DNA of 64,000 nt from Microbacterium sp. AG238 (lineage in GTDB: Bacteria; Actinomycetota; Actinomycetes; Actinomycetales; Microbacteriaceae): positions 1,116,001 to 1,180,000 of the forward strand of contig NZ_RAQC01000001.1 of the NCBI RefSeq assembly GCF_003610405.1, written 5' to 3'. The first letter of the stretch is position 1. Each line of letters begins with the position of its first letter. A program made the translations under genes and the position numbers. Below, one piece after another: positions 44,510 through 52,608 of the stretch. The notes beneath the pieces were generated by a model. That model searched no databases. It saw only the letters and a list, made by a program, of their open reading frames with translations, and was not told where the DNA came from.

Positions 44510-45402
44510 CGCGTCGCCTCCCCCGTCGCCGCCTGCCCGGTCGCCGCCTGGCCGGTCAGCGCGAGGAAGACGTCGTCCATGCGCCCGTGCCGGAACTCGA
44601 AGTCGAGGACGGCGTCGCCCCGTTCGGCGAGGATCCGCCGCGCCTCGGCGGCATCCGCCACCGCGATGCTCTCGGGGCCGGCGGCGGTGACGAGCGACAG
44701 GATGCTGGAGCTGTACCGCGCGCGCAGCTGCGCTGGAGTGCCGTCGGCGACGATACGCCCGCGGTCGATGATGCACACCTGGTCGGCCTCCTCGGTCTCT
44801 TCGAGGTAATGGGTCGTGAGAAAGACCGTCAGCCCCACGCGCTCGCGCAGCTCGTGGATCGTCCGCCACACCATCTGCCTGCTCGCGGGGTCGAGCCCGG
44901 TCGTCGGCTCGTCGAGGAAGACGATCTCCGGGTCGTGCAGGAGCGCCCGGGCGATGTCGGCCCGTCGACGCTGACCTCCCGAGAGCCGCCCGTAGCGGCG
45001 GTCGACGAACTCGCCGAGGTCGATGATGTCGGCGAGCCGTTGAATGCGATCGCGGATCGCGGCGGTCGAACCGAGGTAGGGGCGCGCACGCACCGTCAGG
45101 TTCTCGCGAACGGTGAGGGCCGAGTCGAGCAGGGAATCCTGGAAGACGACGCCGATCGCCCGGCGCACCGCGTCGCCATCGGCCAGGACGTCGTGACCGG
45201 CGACCTCGAGCTGACCGGCATCCGGCTCGATCACCGTCGTGAGGGCTCCGATCGTCGTGGACTTGCCGGCTCCGTTCGTCCCGAGGAACGCGAACACGCC
45301 GCCGGCGGGCACGTCGAAGCTCACGTCGTCGACGGCCGTCACGTCGCCGTATCTCTTGGTCAGGCCGCGCACGACGGTCGGTGCGCTCGCTCTCGTGGTC
45401 AT
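44506..45402 (-). CDS. ABC exporter ATPase (DrrA-like)
   Basis: A 298-residue ATPase with Walker [13 protein letters not shown], signature [19 protein letters not shown] and Walker [19 protein letters not shown], plus an extended C-terminal domain of the DrrA/daunorubicin-resistance group. The kinase/regulator just downstream suggests a sensed and inducible efflux unit. The C-terminal end carries three ATGQA-like repeats. Confidence 0.9.
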   Translation of the reverse strand: MTTRASAPTVVRGLTKRYGDVTAVDDVSFDVPAGGVFAFLGTNGAGKSTTIGALTTVIEPDAGQLEVAGHDVLADGDAVRRAIGVVFQDSLLDSALTVRENLTVRARPYLGSTAAIRDRIQRLADIIDLGEFVDRRYGRLSGGQRRRADIARALLHDPEIVFLDEPTTGLDPASRQMVWRTIHELRERVGLTVFLTTHYLEETEEADQVCIIDRGRIVADGTPAQLRARYSSSILSLVTAAGPESIAVADAAEARRILAERGDAVLDFEFRHGRMDDVFLALTGQAATGQAATGEATR

Positions 45403-45496
45403 GTCTCCAGCGTGCCGCGTGCGGCGCCGGTGCGGCAGGGGTCATCCGGTCGATCCCCGTCCACCATTCGGTGGACCACGCCGCTACTCTCGAAGG

Positions 45497-46696
45497 GTGA
45501 CCGAACGCGCACCGCTGTCCCGCAAGCTCTCCGCCATCGCCGAGTCGGCGACCCTCAAGGTCGACGCGAAGGCCAAGGCCCTGCAGGCCGCCGGCCGGCC
45601 GGTCATCTCGTACGCGGCCGGGGAGCCCGATTTCTCGACGCCGCAGTTCATCGTCGAGGCCGCCCAGCACGCTCTCGCCGACCCTGCCAACTACCGGTAC
45701 ACCCCGGCCGCCGGCCTCCCCGTGCTGCGTGAGGCGATCGCCGCCAAGACGCTGCGCGACTCGGGCCTCGAGGTGCAGCCCTCGCAGGTCATCGTGACCA
45801 ACGGTGGCAAGCAGTCGGTTTACCAGGCCTTCCAGACGGTCGTGAACCCGGGTGACGAAGTGCTGCTGCCGGCTCCCTACTGGACCACCTACCCCGAAGC
45901 GATCGCCCTCGCCGACGGCATCCCGGTCGAGGTCTTCGCCGGCGCCGACCAGGAGTACAAGGTCACCGTCGAGCAGCTCGAGGCTGCGCGCACCGAGCGG
46001 ACCACCGCGCTCGTCTTCGTCTCGCCCTCGAACCCGACGGGCTCGGTGTACACCCCCGAAGAGACGACGGCCATCGGCCAGTGGGCGCTGGAGCACGGCA
46101 TCTGGGTCATCAGCGACGAGATCTACCAGAACCTCGTCTACGAAGGCACCCGCGCAGTCTCGATCGTCGAGGCCGTTCCCGAGCTCGCCCGCCAGACGAT
46201 CCTCGTCAACGGTGTCGCCAAGACCTACGCGATGACCGGGTGGCGGGTGGGCTGGATGGTCGGCCCCGCCGACGCCATGAAGCTCGCCGGAAACCTGCAG
46301 TCGCACCTGACGTCGAACGTCAACAACGTCGCGCAGCGCGCCGCCCTCGCAGCACTCACGGGACCGCAGGACGAGGCCGAGCAGATGCGGCTCGCCTTCG
46401 ACCGTCGCCGCCGCCTGATCGTCGACGAGCTCGCGAAGATTCCCGGAGTCGACGTTCCCACTCCCCTCGGGGCGTTCTACGTCTACCCCGACGTCACCGG
46501 TCTGCTCGGACGCTCGTGGGGCGGCACCGAGGTGAACACGAGCCTCGAGCTCGCAGACCTGATCCTCGAGCAGGCCGAGGTCGCCGTCGTGCCCGGCGAG
46601 GCCTTCGGCCCCTCGGGCTACCTGCGCCTGTCGTACGCGCTCGGCGACGACCAGCTGCTCGAAGGCATCCAGCGCCTCCAGCGCCTCTTCTCCTGA
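45497..46696 (+). CDS. aspC: pyridoxal-phosphate aminotransferase (aspartate aminotransferase type)
   Basis: A 399-residue class-I aminotransferase. It contains the N-terminal [17 protein letters not shown], the Y-T segment [35 protein letters not shown], and the PLP lysine in [18 protein letters not shown], the order seen in the aspartate aminotransferase Ib group. The GTG at 45497 is preceded by a TACTCT-like -10 box ending only 6 bp away, so the mRNA may be leaderless. It is convergent with murB across repeat copy 5. The partner amino acids cannot be proved. Confidence 0.88.
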   Translation: MTERAPLSRKLSAIAESATLKVDAKAKALQAAGRPVISYAAGEPDFSTPQFIVEAAQHALADPANYRYTPAAGLPVLREAIAAKTLRDSGLEVQPSQVIVTNGGKQSVYQAFQTVVNPGDEVLLPAPYWTTYPEAIALADGIPVEVFAGADQEYKVTVEQLEAARTERTTALVFVSPSNPTGSVYTPEETTAIGQWALEHGIWVISDEIYQNLVYEGTRAVSIVEAVPELARQTILVNGVAKTYAMTGWRVGWMVGPADAMKLAGNLQSHLTSNVNNVAQRAALAALTGPQDEAEQMRLAFDRRRRLIVDELAKIPGVDVPTPLGAFYVYPDVTGLLGRSWGGTEVNTSLELADLILEQAEVAVVPGEAFGPSGYLRLSYALGDDQLLEGIQRLQRLFS

Positions 46697-46724
46697 GGTT
46701 CCCTGGTTCCCCTCTCCCTGACCC

Positions 46725-46786
46725 GTCGACTCGCCAGAAATGGCGGGTCCCGGGGCACTCGTACCCGCCGTTCATGGCGAGTCGAC
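46725..46786. repeat. 62-bp palindromic intergenic repeat, copy 5
   Basis: The ends are the perfect inverted pair GTCGACTCGCCA / TGGCGAGTCGAC; inside, GGCGGGT pairs with ACCCGCC. The body sequence differs from copies 1-4, but the length and pairing are kept. It lies between converging aspC and murB. Confidence 0.85.
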
Positions 46787-46802
46787 GGCTGAGGGAACCG
46801 GG

Positions 46803-47945
46803 TCAGAGCTCGACGCCGACCAGCACGGGCTCGGGCTGGAGGATCAGACCGAACTCGGCCTGGACGCGCTGCTGCACGAACCGGGCGAGCGCGGCGAGCT
46901 CGTCCGCCGTCGCTCCCCCGCGGTTGGTGAGGGCGAGGGCGTGCTTGGTCGACAGCCCCGCCCGCGAGCCGGGCAGCGAGAAGCCCTTGCCGATTCCCGC
47001 GTGCTCGATGAGCCAGGCAGCGCTCACCTTGACGTCCGGTTCGGCCACCGCGCCCGTCGGCGAGACGCCGTAGTACTCCGCGAGCGGGATCACCCGGTCG
47101 GCCACCGGATCGGGAGCCACCGGCCAGCGCGGGCACGCGTCGGGCAGCGTCCGTGCGAATGCTGCGGTGACGACGGCGTTCTGGAAGAACGACCCGGCGC
47201 TCCAGGTGTCGGGGTCGGCGTCGTCGAGCACCATCCCCTTGCTGGCGCGCACCGAGAGCACGGTCTCGCGCACCCATCGCAGCGACACGGTGGCCTCGGG
47301 ATCGAGCCCGAGAGCGCCGCGCAGCTGCGGGCCACGGATCGCGAACTCGCCGTGTCCGACCTGATCGAGTTCCAACGTGATCGAGAGGATGACCGCGGAC
47401 CGCGCCGCGACCGACCCGTGGTGATGCTTGAGCACGGACGTGCGGAAGCCGAGCCCGAGCTCGGACGCCGGCACGACGCTGACGTCTCCCGTCGACTCGT
47501 CGAGCAGCTCGACCTCGACGAGCGTCTGCACGACCTCCTGACCGTATGCACCGATGTTCTGGACGGGTGCCGCTCCGGCCGTGCCCGGGATGCCCGACAT
47601 CGCGGCGATCCCGCTGAGGCCCGCCGCGACGGCGTACTCGACGAGGTCGTCCCACGAGTGCCCGGCCCGCGCCTTCAGGCGGATGCGGCCCGGATGCGGC
47701 GACGGCAGCTCTTCGATGCCCGTCGTGCGTATCGCCACGACAGTGCCCTCGAAGGGCTCGTCGCCCGCGAGGAGGTTCGACCCGCCCCCGACGACGAGCC
47801 ACGGCTCGTGCGCCCCCCACAGCTCCCTCATCGTGGCGACGAGCTCGTCTGTCGTGTGCACCTCGACCATGCGCTCGGGCGCCGCGCCCGCGCGCAGCGT
47901 GGTCAGCTCCGCGAGGGGCCGCGGTTCGATGTCAGCCACGGTCAC
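46803..47945 (-). CDS. murB: UDP-N-acetylenolpyruvoylglucosamine reductase
   Basis: The 380-residue product is of the type-I MurB length. FAD-binding LVVGGGSNLLAGDEPFEG and SGIPGTAGAAPVQNIGAYGQ then EVV are conserved. The active-site Ser lies in SAGSFFQNAVV and the catalytic Glu region near the C-terminus. It reduces UDP-GlcNAc-enolpyruvate with NADPH to UDP-MurNAc for peptidoglycan synthesis in the cytoplasm. The GTG at 47945 overlaps the upstream dehydratase stop as GTGA. Confidence 0.94.
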   Translation of the reverse strand: MTVADIEPRPLAELTTLRAGAAPERMVEVHTTDELVATMRELWGAHEPWLVVGGGSNLLAGDEPFEGTVVAIRTTGIEELPSPHPGRIRLKARAGHSWDDLVEYAVAAGLSGIAAMSGIPGTAGAAPVQNIGAYGQEVVQTLVEVELLDESTGDVSVVPASELGLGFRTSVLKHHHGSVAARSAVILSITLELDQVGHGEFAIRGPQLRGALGLDPEATVSLRWVRETVLSVRASKGMVLDDADPDTWSAGSFFQNAVVTAAFARTLPDACPRWPVAPDPVADRVIPLAEYYGVSPTGAVAEPDVKVSAAWLIEHAGIGKGFSLPGSRAGLSTKHALALTNRGGATADELAALARFVQQRVQAEFGLILQPEPVLVGVEL

Positions 47946-48349
47946 TCCGCGGTGCGGACGCGCACCTGGGCCTTGCCGAGCACGACGGTGTCGGCGTGGC
48001 TGACGGTCAGGTCGATGCGGGCGACGCCCTCGTCGACCGCCCCGACCTTCGCGACGACGGTGAGGGTCGCGCCCGTCTCGGGATCGACGACGACAGGACG
48101 GGTGAACCGCACGCCGTACTCCACGATGCGACCGCTGTCGCCGAGCCACTCGACGATGGTCTCGACGGCCAGACCCATGGTCAGCATGCCGTGGGCGAGC
48201 ACACCGGGCAGGCCGACGCGGGTGGCGACGTCGTCGCGGTAGTGGATGGGGTTGAAGTCCCCCGACGCTCCCGCGTAACGCACGAGCGACTCACGGGTGA
48301 GCTCGACGGTGCGCTCGGCGACGACGGTTCCGACGGTGAGTTCGCTCAT
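47942..48349 (-). CDS. MaoC-family dehydratase (HadB-like)
   Basis: A 135-residue hot-dog protein. The hydratase motif with the catalytic Asp and His is YAGASGDFNPIHYRDDVATR, and LPGVLAHGMLTMGLAVETIV is the MaoC signature. It overlaps the N-terminal-type partner by ATGA and murB by GTGA. In mycobacteria the pair hadA-hadB sits here and dehydrates 3-hydroxyacyl-ACP; Microbacteriaceae lack mycolic acids, so the substrate is uncertain. Confidence 0.85.
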   Translation of the reverse strand: MSELTVGTVVAERTVELTRESLVRYAGASGDFNPIHYRDDVATRVGLPGVLAHGMLTMGLAVETIVEWLGDSGRIVEYGVRFTRPVVVDPETGATLTVVAKVGAVDEGVARIDLTVSHADTVVLGKAQVRVRTAE

Positions 48350-48795
48350 GCGTCTTCCCCTCCGATCAGCAGCACCGAGACGGCGGTCACGACGTGGTCG
48401 CCGGCGACGTCACGGATCTCGGCCTCGCTGGTCACCATGGCACCTTTGCCGAAAGCACGGATGCCGGTCACCGAGAGCTGCGCGGTGAGCTCGTCGCCCG
48501 CCACGATCGGCCGGGTGTAGCGGAAGCGCTGCTCGGCGTGCACCGTGCGCTCGAGGGCGATGCCCGAGTCGGGCTCGCCCAGCAGCTGCTGCAGCGTGAG
48601 GTCCTGGATCACCATCGCGAAGGTCGGGGGCGCGACCACGTCGGGGTAACCCAAGGCGCGCGCCGCTTCAGGGTCGGTGTGCTGCGGGTCGGTCGCGAAG
48701 ACGGCGCGGGCGAACTCGCGCACCTTCTCGCGACCCACGAGGTACGGGGCGGTCGGCGCGAAGGCGCGTTCGACCAGATCGGGGTTCACGGACAC
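48346..48795 (-). CDS. MaoC-like dehydratase N-terminal domain protein (HadA-like, UPF0336)
   Basis: A 149-residue hot-dog protein of the UPF0336/FAS1-like dehydratase group, with GREKVREFARAVF, YPDVVAPPTFAMVIQDLTL and GIALERTVHAEQRFRYTRPI. It lacks the catalytic Asp/His pair of its neighbour and is expected to form a heterodimer with it. Position next to the HadB-like gene and murB matches other actinobacteria. Confidence 0.85.
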   Translation of the reverse strand: MSVNPDLVERAFAPTAPYLVGREKVREFARAVFATDPQHTDPEAARALGYPDVVAPPTFAMVIQDLTLQQLLGEPDSGIALERTVHAEQRFRYTRPIVAGDELTAQLSVTGIRAFGKGAMVTSEAEIRDVAGDHVVTAVSVLLIGGEDA

Positions 48796-48804
48796 CGTCC
48801 GATT

Positions 48805-49641
48805 CTACCGGTGGCCCTCCGACGACAGCGCAGCCCGCTTCCCGGCCCGCGCCGCGCGGTGCGTCTTGACGGCGCGCACCGCCATCTGCGAGGCGATGAA
48901 GGTGAGGAACGCGGCGAACAGGATGTTGGCGGTGAGCGGGTTCAGGAGGATCGCTATCCAGGCGCCGACCGCGGTCGTGGTGCAGGCGGCGAGGCCGACG
49001 ACCAGGGCCGCCACGAGGTCGACGTTGCGTCGGCGGGCATTGCCGACCGTGCCCGAGATCGCGGTCGGGATCATCATCAGCAGAGACGTGCCCTTGGCGA
49101 TGAGGTCGCTCGTGCCGAAGAGGAACATCAGCGCCGGCACGACGATGACTCCGCCGCCCACACCGAGCAGACCGGCCATGATGCCGGTGAAGAGTCCGAG
49201 CCCGGCGAGCCCGATGCCGACGGGCCAGCTCAGCTCGAGAACGGCATCACGCGAGGGCACCACGATGAAGAGCATCACGATGACGACGACGAGGAAGCCG
49301 ACGAAGCCCCATCGCAGCGCGTTCTGAGGGATCTTGGCCAGCAGCCAGCTGCCGATCTGCGCACCGATCACGGCACCCGCGGCGAGGATGATCGCCGGGA
49401 TCCAGGCCACCGAACCGGTGACCGCGTAGGAGATGACACCGACCGAGGCGGTGGGGACGATTGCGGCGAGCGAGGTCCCGGCGGCGAGCCGCTGATCGAA
49501 CCCGAGCAGCAGGACCAGGAGCGGCACGATGACCGTTCCGCCGCCGACGCCGAACAGTCCCGACAGCAGGCCAGCCGCGAGCCCGACCCCGGCGCACGCC
49601 AGGTAGAACCGCGCGCTCCGGCGCGCACCCCGCTCCCCCAT
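48805..49641 (-). CDS. TSUP (TauE/SafE) family transporter
   Basis: A 278-residue membrane protein with eight or nine hydrophobic segments. The duplicated TSUP motif appears as LLSGLFGVGGGTVIVPLLVL and MAGLLGVGGGVIVVPALMFL. Such proteins export sulfite, sulfoacetate or similar anions; no sulfur genes are nearby to fix the substrate. The ATG at 49641 shares one base with the stop of the DUF2510 gene. Confidence 0.88.
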   Translation of the reverse strand: MGERGARRSARFYLACAGVGLAAGLLSGLFGVGGGTVIVPLLVLLLGFDQRLAAGTSLAAIVPTASVGVISYAVTGSVAWIPAIILAAGAVIGAQIGSWLLAKIPQNALRWGFVGFLVVVIVMLFIVVPSRDAVLELSWPVGIGLAGLGLFTGIMAGLLGVGGGVIVVPALMFLFGTSDLIAKGTSLLMMIPTAISGTVGNARRRNVDLVAALVVGLAACTTTAVGAWIAILLNPLTANILFAAFLTFIASQMAVRAVKTHRAARAGKRAALSSEGHR

Positions 49642-50507
49642 CACTGCTCGACGTAATCGTCGATGAGCCAGCCGGAGCCGCCCGGAACGAGCGTGTACAG
49701 CGCCGAGAAGCTGCTCGGAACGGGGTTCTCGAGCGGAGCGCCGGCGGAATCGGCCGTCTGGGTGAAGGTCTCGACGGTCTGGACGTAGATCGTGTCTCCC
49801 TCGCGGGTCGTCGAGATGAAGCTGATGTCGTAGTCCTCGACGGAGTTGTTGAACTCGAGCGCGGCCTGCGCGAAGTCGGCGCAGTCGGACAGCCCGCCGC
49901 TCGAGAGGAACTCGGGGGTGACGATCGCCTGATAGGCCGCGCAGTCCATGTCGTCCCACGCGTCGTCGTAAGCATCGACGACGTCTTCGGCCGCACGCAG
50001 ATCGGCCCCCTGCACCGAGCTCGAACCCGGGCGGTCGGCGCTCGGGGAGAGGATGTCGGCCACGAAACGCGGAATGAGCACGGCCGCGAGAACGATGAGA
50101 CCGATGAGTACGGCGCCGAGCGCGACGAAGAGGATCCAGAGCTTCGAGCGACGTGCCGGAGGAGGGATGTCCTCGCCGCGGGCTCCGGTCATCGCCGCCG
50201 TCGCCGTCGTGGGGTGTGCGCCGGGATAGACCGGGGCATAGCCGCCCGGCGCGGGCGGGATGGGCGGCAGCGTGTCGGTCGGCGAGGCGGTGTCGGATGC
50301 CGCGAGACTCTGCTGGCTCTCGGCGATCGATGCCTCCGTCACCGCCGGTGGCTCTTCGATCGGCGCCTCTTCGACCGAAGGCTCGGGCTGCGGCTCGGGC
50401 GAGGGCTCGACAGGGGTGTGGGTGTGCTCGGTCCAGCCCGCACCGTCCCACCACCGCAACGCGCCGTGACCGTCGTCGTACCAGCCCGCAGGCGTAGAAC
50501 CGCTCAA
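49641..50507 (-). CDS. DUF2510 domain membrane-anchored protein
   Basis: A 288-residue protein. The N-terminal DUF2510 repeat is PAGWYDDGHGALRWWDGAGWT. A Pro/Glu-rich linker follows, then one transmembrane helix (LWILFVALGAVLIGLIVLAA, about 128-150) and an outside C-terminal domain with paired Cys (DDMDCAAYQ, GLSDCADF) of the DUF4878/SnoaL-like kind. It may sense or bind at the cell surface; function is unknown. Confidence 0.8.
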   Translation of the reverse strand: MSGSTPAGWYDDGHGALRWWDGAGWTEHTHTPVEPSPEPQPEPSVEEAPIEEPPAVTEASIAESQQSLAASDTASPTDTLPPIPPAPGGYAPVYPGAHPTTATAAMTGARGEDIPPPARRSKLWILFVALGAVLIGLIVLAAVLIPRFVADILSPSADRPGSSSVQGADLRAAEDVVDAYDDAWDDMDCAAYQAIVTPEFLSSGGLSDCADFAQAALEFNNSVEDYDISFISTTREGDTIYVQTVETFTQTADSAGAPLENPVPSSFSALYTLVPGGSGWLIDDYVEQ

Positions 50508-50550
50508 CTCTGCCTTCTCTCGCGTCGGGCGCCGATCCGCCTCGTTCAGA

Positions 50551-52608
50551 CTACCGATCGGCGGAGACCGGCCGGCTGTCCGCTTCGTCGTCTACCGAAC
50601 CGAGCTCGGCGACCGCTTCCACCTGCTCCGTCGCCGCCTGCTCGAACTGCGATCGGTAGAGGCGCCAGTAGGCGCCCTGAGCGGCGATCAGTTCGTCGTG
50701 CGAACCCTTCTCGACGATGTCGCCGTGTTCCATCACGAGGATCAGATCGGCGTCGCGGATGGTCGAGAGCCGGTGCGCGATGACGAACGAGGTGCGTCCT
50801 TCGCGCAGCGCCGACATCGCCTGCTGGAGCAGCAGCTCGGTACGCGTGTCGACCGAGCTCGTCGCCTCATCGAGGATGAGCACCGCCGGCTGCGCCACGA
50901 AGGCGCGCGCGATCGTGATGAGCTGCTTCTCGCCGGCCGAGACGTTCGCGGCATCCTCGTCGAGCACCGTGTCGTACCCGTCGGGCAGCGAGTGGACGAA
51001 CCGGTCGACGCGCGTCGCGATCGCCGCCTCGACGATCTCGTCGTCGGTCGCGCTCTCGCGGCCGTAACGGATGTTGTCGCGGATGGTCCCGGCGAAGAGC
51101 CAGGGGTCTTGCAGCACCATGCCCGTGCGCGAGCGCACGTCGTCGCGGGAGAGCTCGGAGATGTCCTGACCGTCGAGCAGGATGCGGCCGCCGTCGAGCT
51201 CGTAGAAGCGCATGAGCAGGTTCACGAGCGTGGTCTTCCCCGCACCGGTCGGACCGACGATCGCGACGGTCTGCCCCGGCTCGACCCGGAACGTCAGGTC
51301 GGTGATGAGGGGCTTGTCGGGCGAATAGGCGAACCGGACGTGCTCGAACTCGATCACGCCACGGCCGCCGCGCACCGGTTCGGCCTCCGGGGCATCGGGC
51401 TCCTGCTCGTCCTCGTCGAGCAGCTCGAATACACGCTCTGCCGACGCAGTGCCCGACTGCACGACCGCAGCCATGCCCCCGAGCTCGGAGAGCGGCTGCG
51501 TGAACTGCTGCGAGTACTGGATGAAGGCCTGCACATCACCGAGTCGCAGCTGCCCCGAGGCGACCATCAGTCCGCCGAGCACGGCGATTCCGACGTACGT
51601 GAGGTTTCCGATGAAGGTCATGCCCGGCATGATCAGGCCCGAGAGGAACTGCGCCTTGAAGGCTGCTTCGAACAGCTCGTCGTTCTCTGCCGCGAACTTC
51701 TCGCGCGCGTCGCGCTCACGGCCGTACACCCGCACGAGAGCGTGACCGGAGAACGACTCCTCGACGCGCGCGTTGAGGCGCCCGACCTTACGCCACTGCA
51801 CCGCGAAGGCCTTCTGCGACCGCGGTCCGATGACGCCGAAGATCACGGCCATGAGCGGCAGCGAGACGAGCGCGACGAGCGCGAGCTGCCACGAGATCGA
51901 GAACATCATGAAGAGCACGCCGACGACGGTCAGCACGCTGGTGAGCGCCGTCGAGAGCGACTGCTGCATCGTCTGCGTGATGTTGTCGATGTCGTTCGTG
52001 ACGCGCGAGATCAGCTCGCCGCGCTGCACACGGTCGAAGTACGCCAGCGGCAGCCGGTTGATCTTCGCCTCGACCGACTCGCGCAGGCGCCACATCGTGC
52101 GCACCATGATGATGTTGATGACGAAGCCCTGCAGCCACGTCAGCACGGCCGACCCGACGTAGATCGCGAGCACCGTGACGACGACCCACTTCAGCCGGTC
52201 GAAGTCGACGCCGGCGCCCACCTGGAAGTTCTGCATCGCGCTGACGAGGTTCGCGACGTCGGTCTGACCCGCTGCGTTGAGGGCTGCGACGACATCCTCC
52301 TGGCTCGTTCCCGCGGGGAACTGCGAGCCGAGGTTCGCGGAGACGACTCCCTCGAAGATCAGGTTGGTCGCGTCGCCGAGGACGCGGGGCGCCAGGACGG
52401 CGAGGACCACCCCGACGGCGCCGAGAACCGTCATGAGGCCGAACACGAGGGCGTACGGGCGCAGGAGCCCGATCATGCGCAGGAAGCTCGGTCCGAACTT
52501 CGCCGCCTTGCCGGGAGCCACGCTGTCCCAGCTGCCCGAGTTCTGACGGGCCTGTTCGGCCAGCTCGAGCTCGGAGCGCTCGTCGTCGGTGAGGTTGTCG
52601 GCGCTCAT
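50551..52608 (-). CDS. ABC exporter half-transporter, consensus-site subunit
   Basis: A 685-residue half-transporter with six membrane helices and a C-terminal nucleotide-binding domain: Walker A GPTGAGKTTLVN, signature NVSAGEKQLITIARA, Walker B AVLILDEATSSVDTRTE with the catalytic Glu intact. The N-terminal extension is about 30 residues. It overlaps the partner gene (ATGA) and forms a heterodimeric multidrug or lipid exporter with it. Confidence 0.92.
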   Translation of the reverse strand: MSADNLTDDERSELELAEQARQNSGSWDSVAPGKAAKFGPSFLRMIGLLRPYALVFGLMTVLGAVGVVLAVLAPRVLGDATNLIFEGVVSANLGSQFPAGTSQEDVVAALNAAGQTDVANLVSAMQNFQVGAGVDFDRLKWVVVTVLAIYVGSAVLTWLQGFVINIIMVRTMWRLRESVEAKINRLPLAYFDRVQRGELISRVTNDIDNITQTMQQSLSTALTSVLTVVGVLFMMFSISWQLALVALVSLPLMAVIFGVIGPRSQKAFAVQWRKVGRLNARVEESFSGHALVRVYGRERDAREKFAAENDELFEAAFKAQFLSGLIMPGMTFIGNLTYVGIAVLGGLMVASGQLRLGDVQAFIQYSQQFTQPLSELGGMAAVVQSGTASAERVFELLDEDEQEPDAPEAEPVRGGRGVIEFEHVRFAYSPDKPLITDLTFRVEPGQTVAIVGPTGAGKTTLVNLLMRFYELDGGRILLDGQDISELSRDDVRSRTGMVLQDPWLFAGTIRDNIRYGRESATDDEIVEAAIATRVDRFVHSLPDGYDTVLDEDAANVSAGEKQLITIARAFVAQPAVLILDEATSSVDTRTELLLQQAMSALREGRTSFVIAHRLSTIRDADLILVMEHGDIVEKGSHDELIAAQGAYWRLYRSQFEQAATEQVEAVAELGSVDDEADSRPVSADR

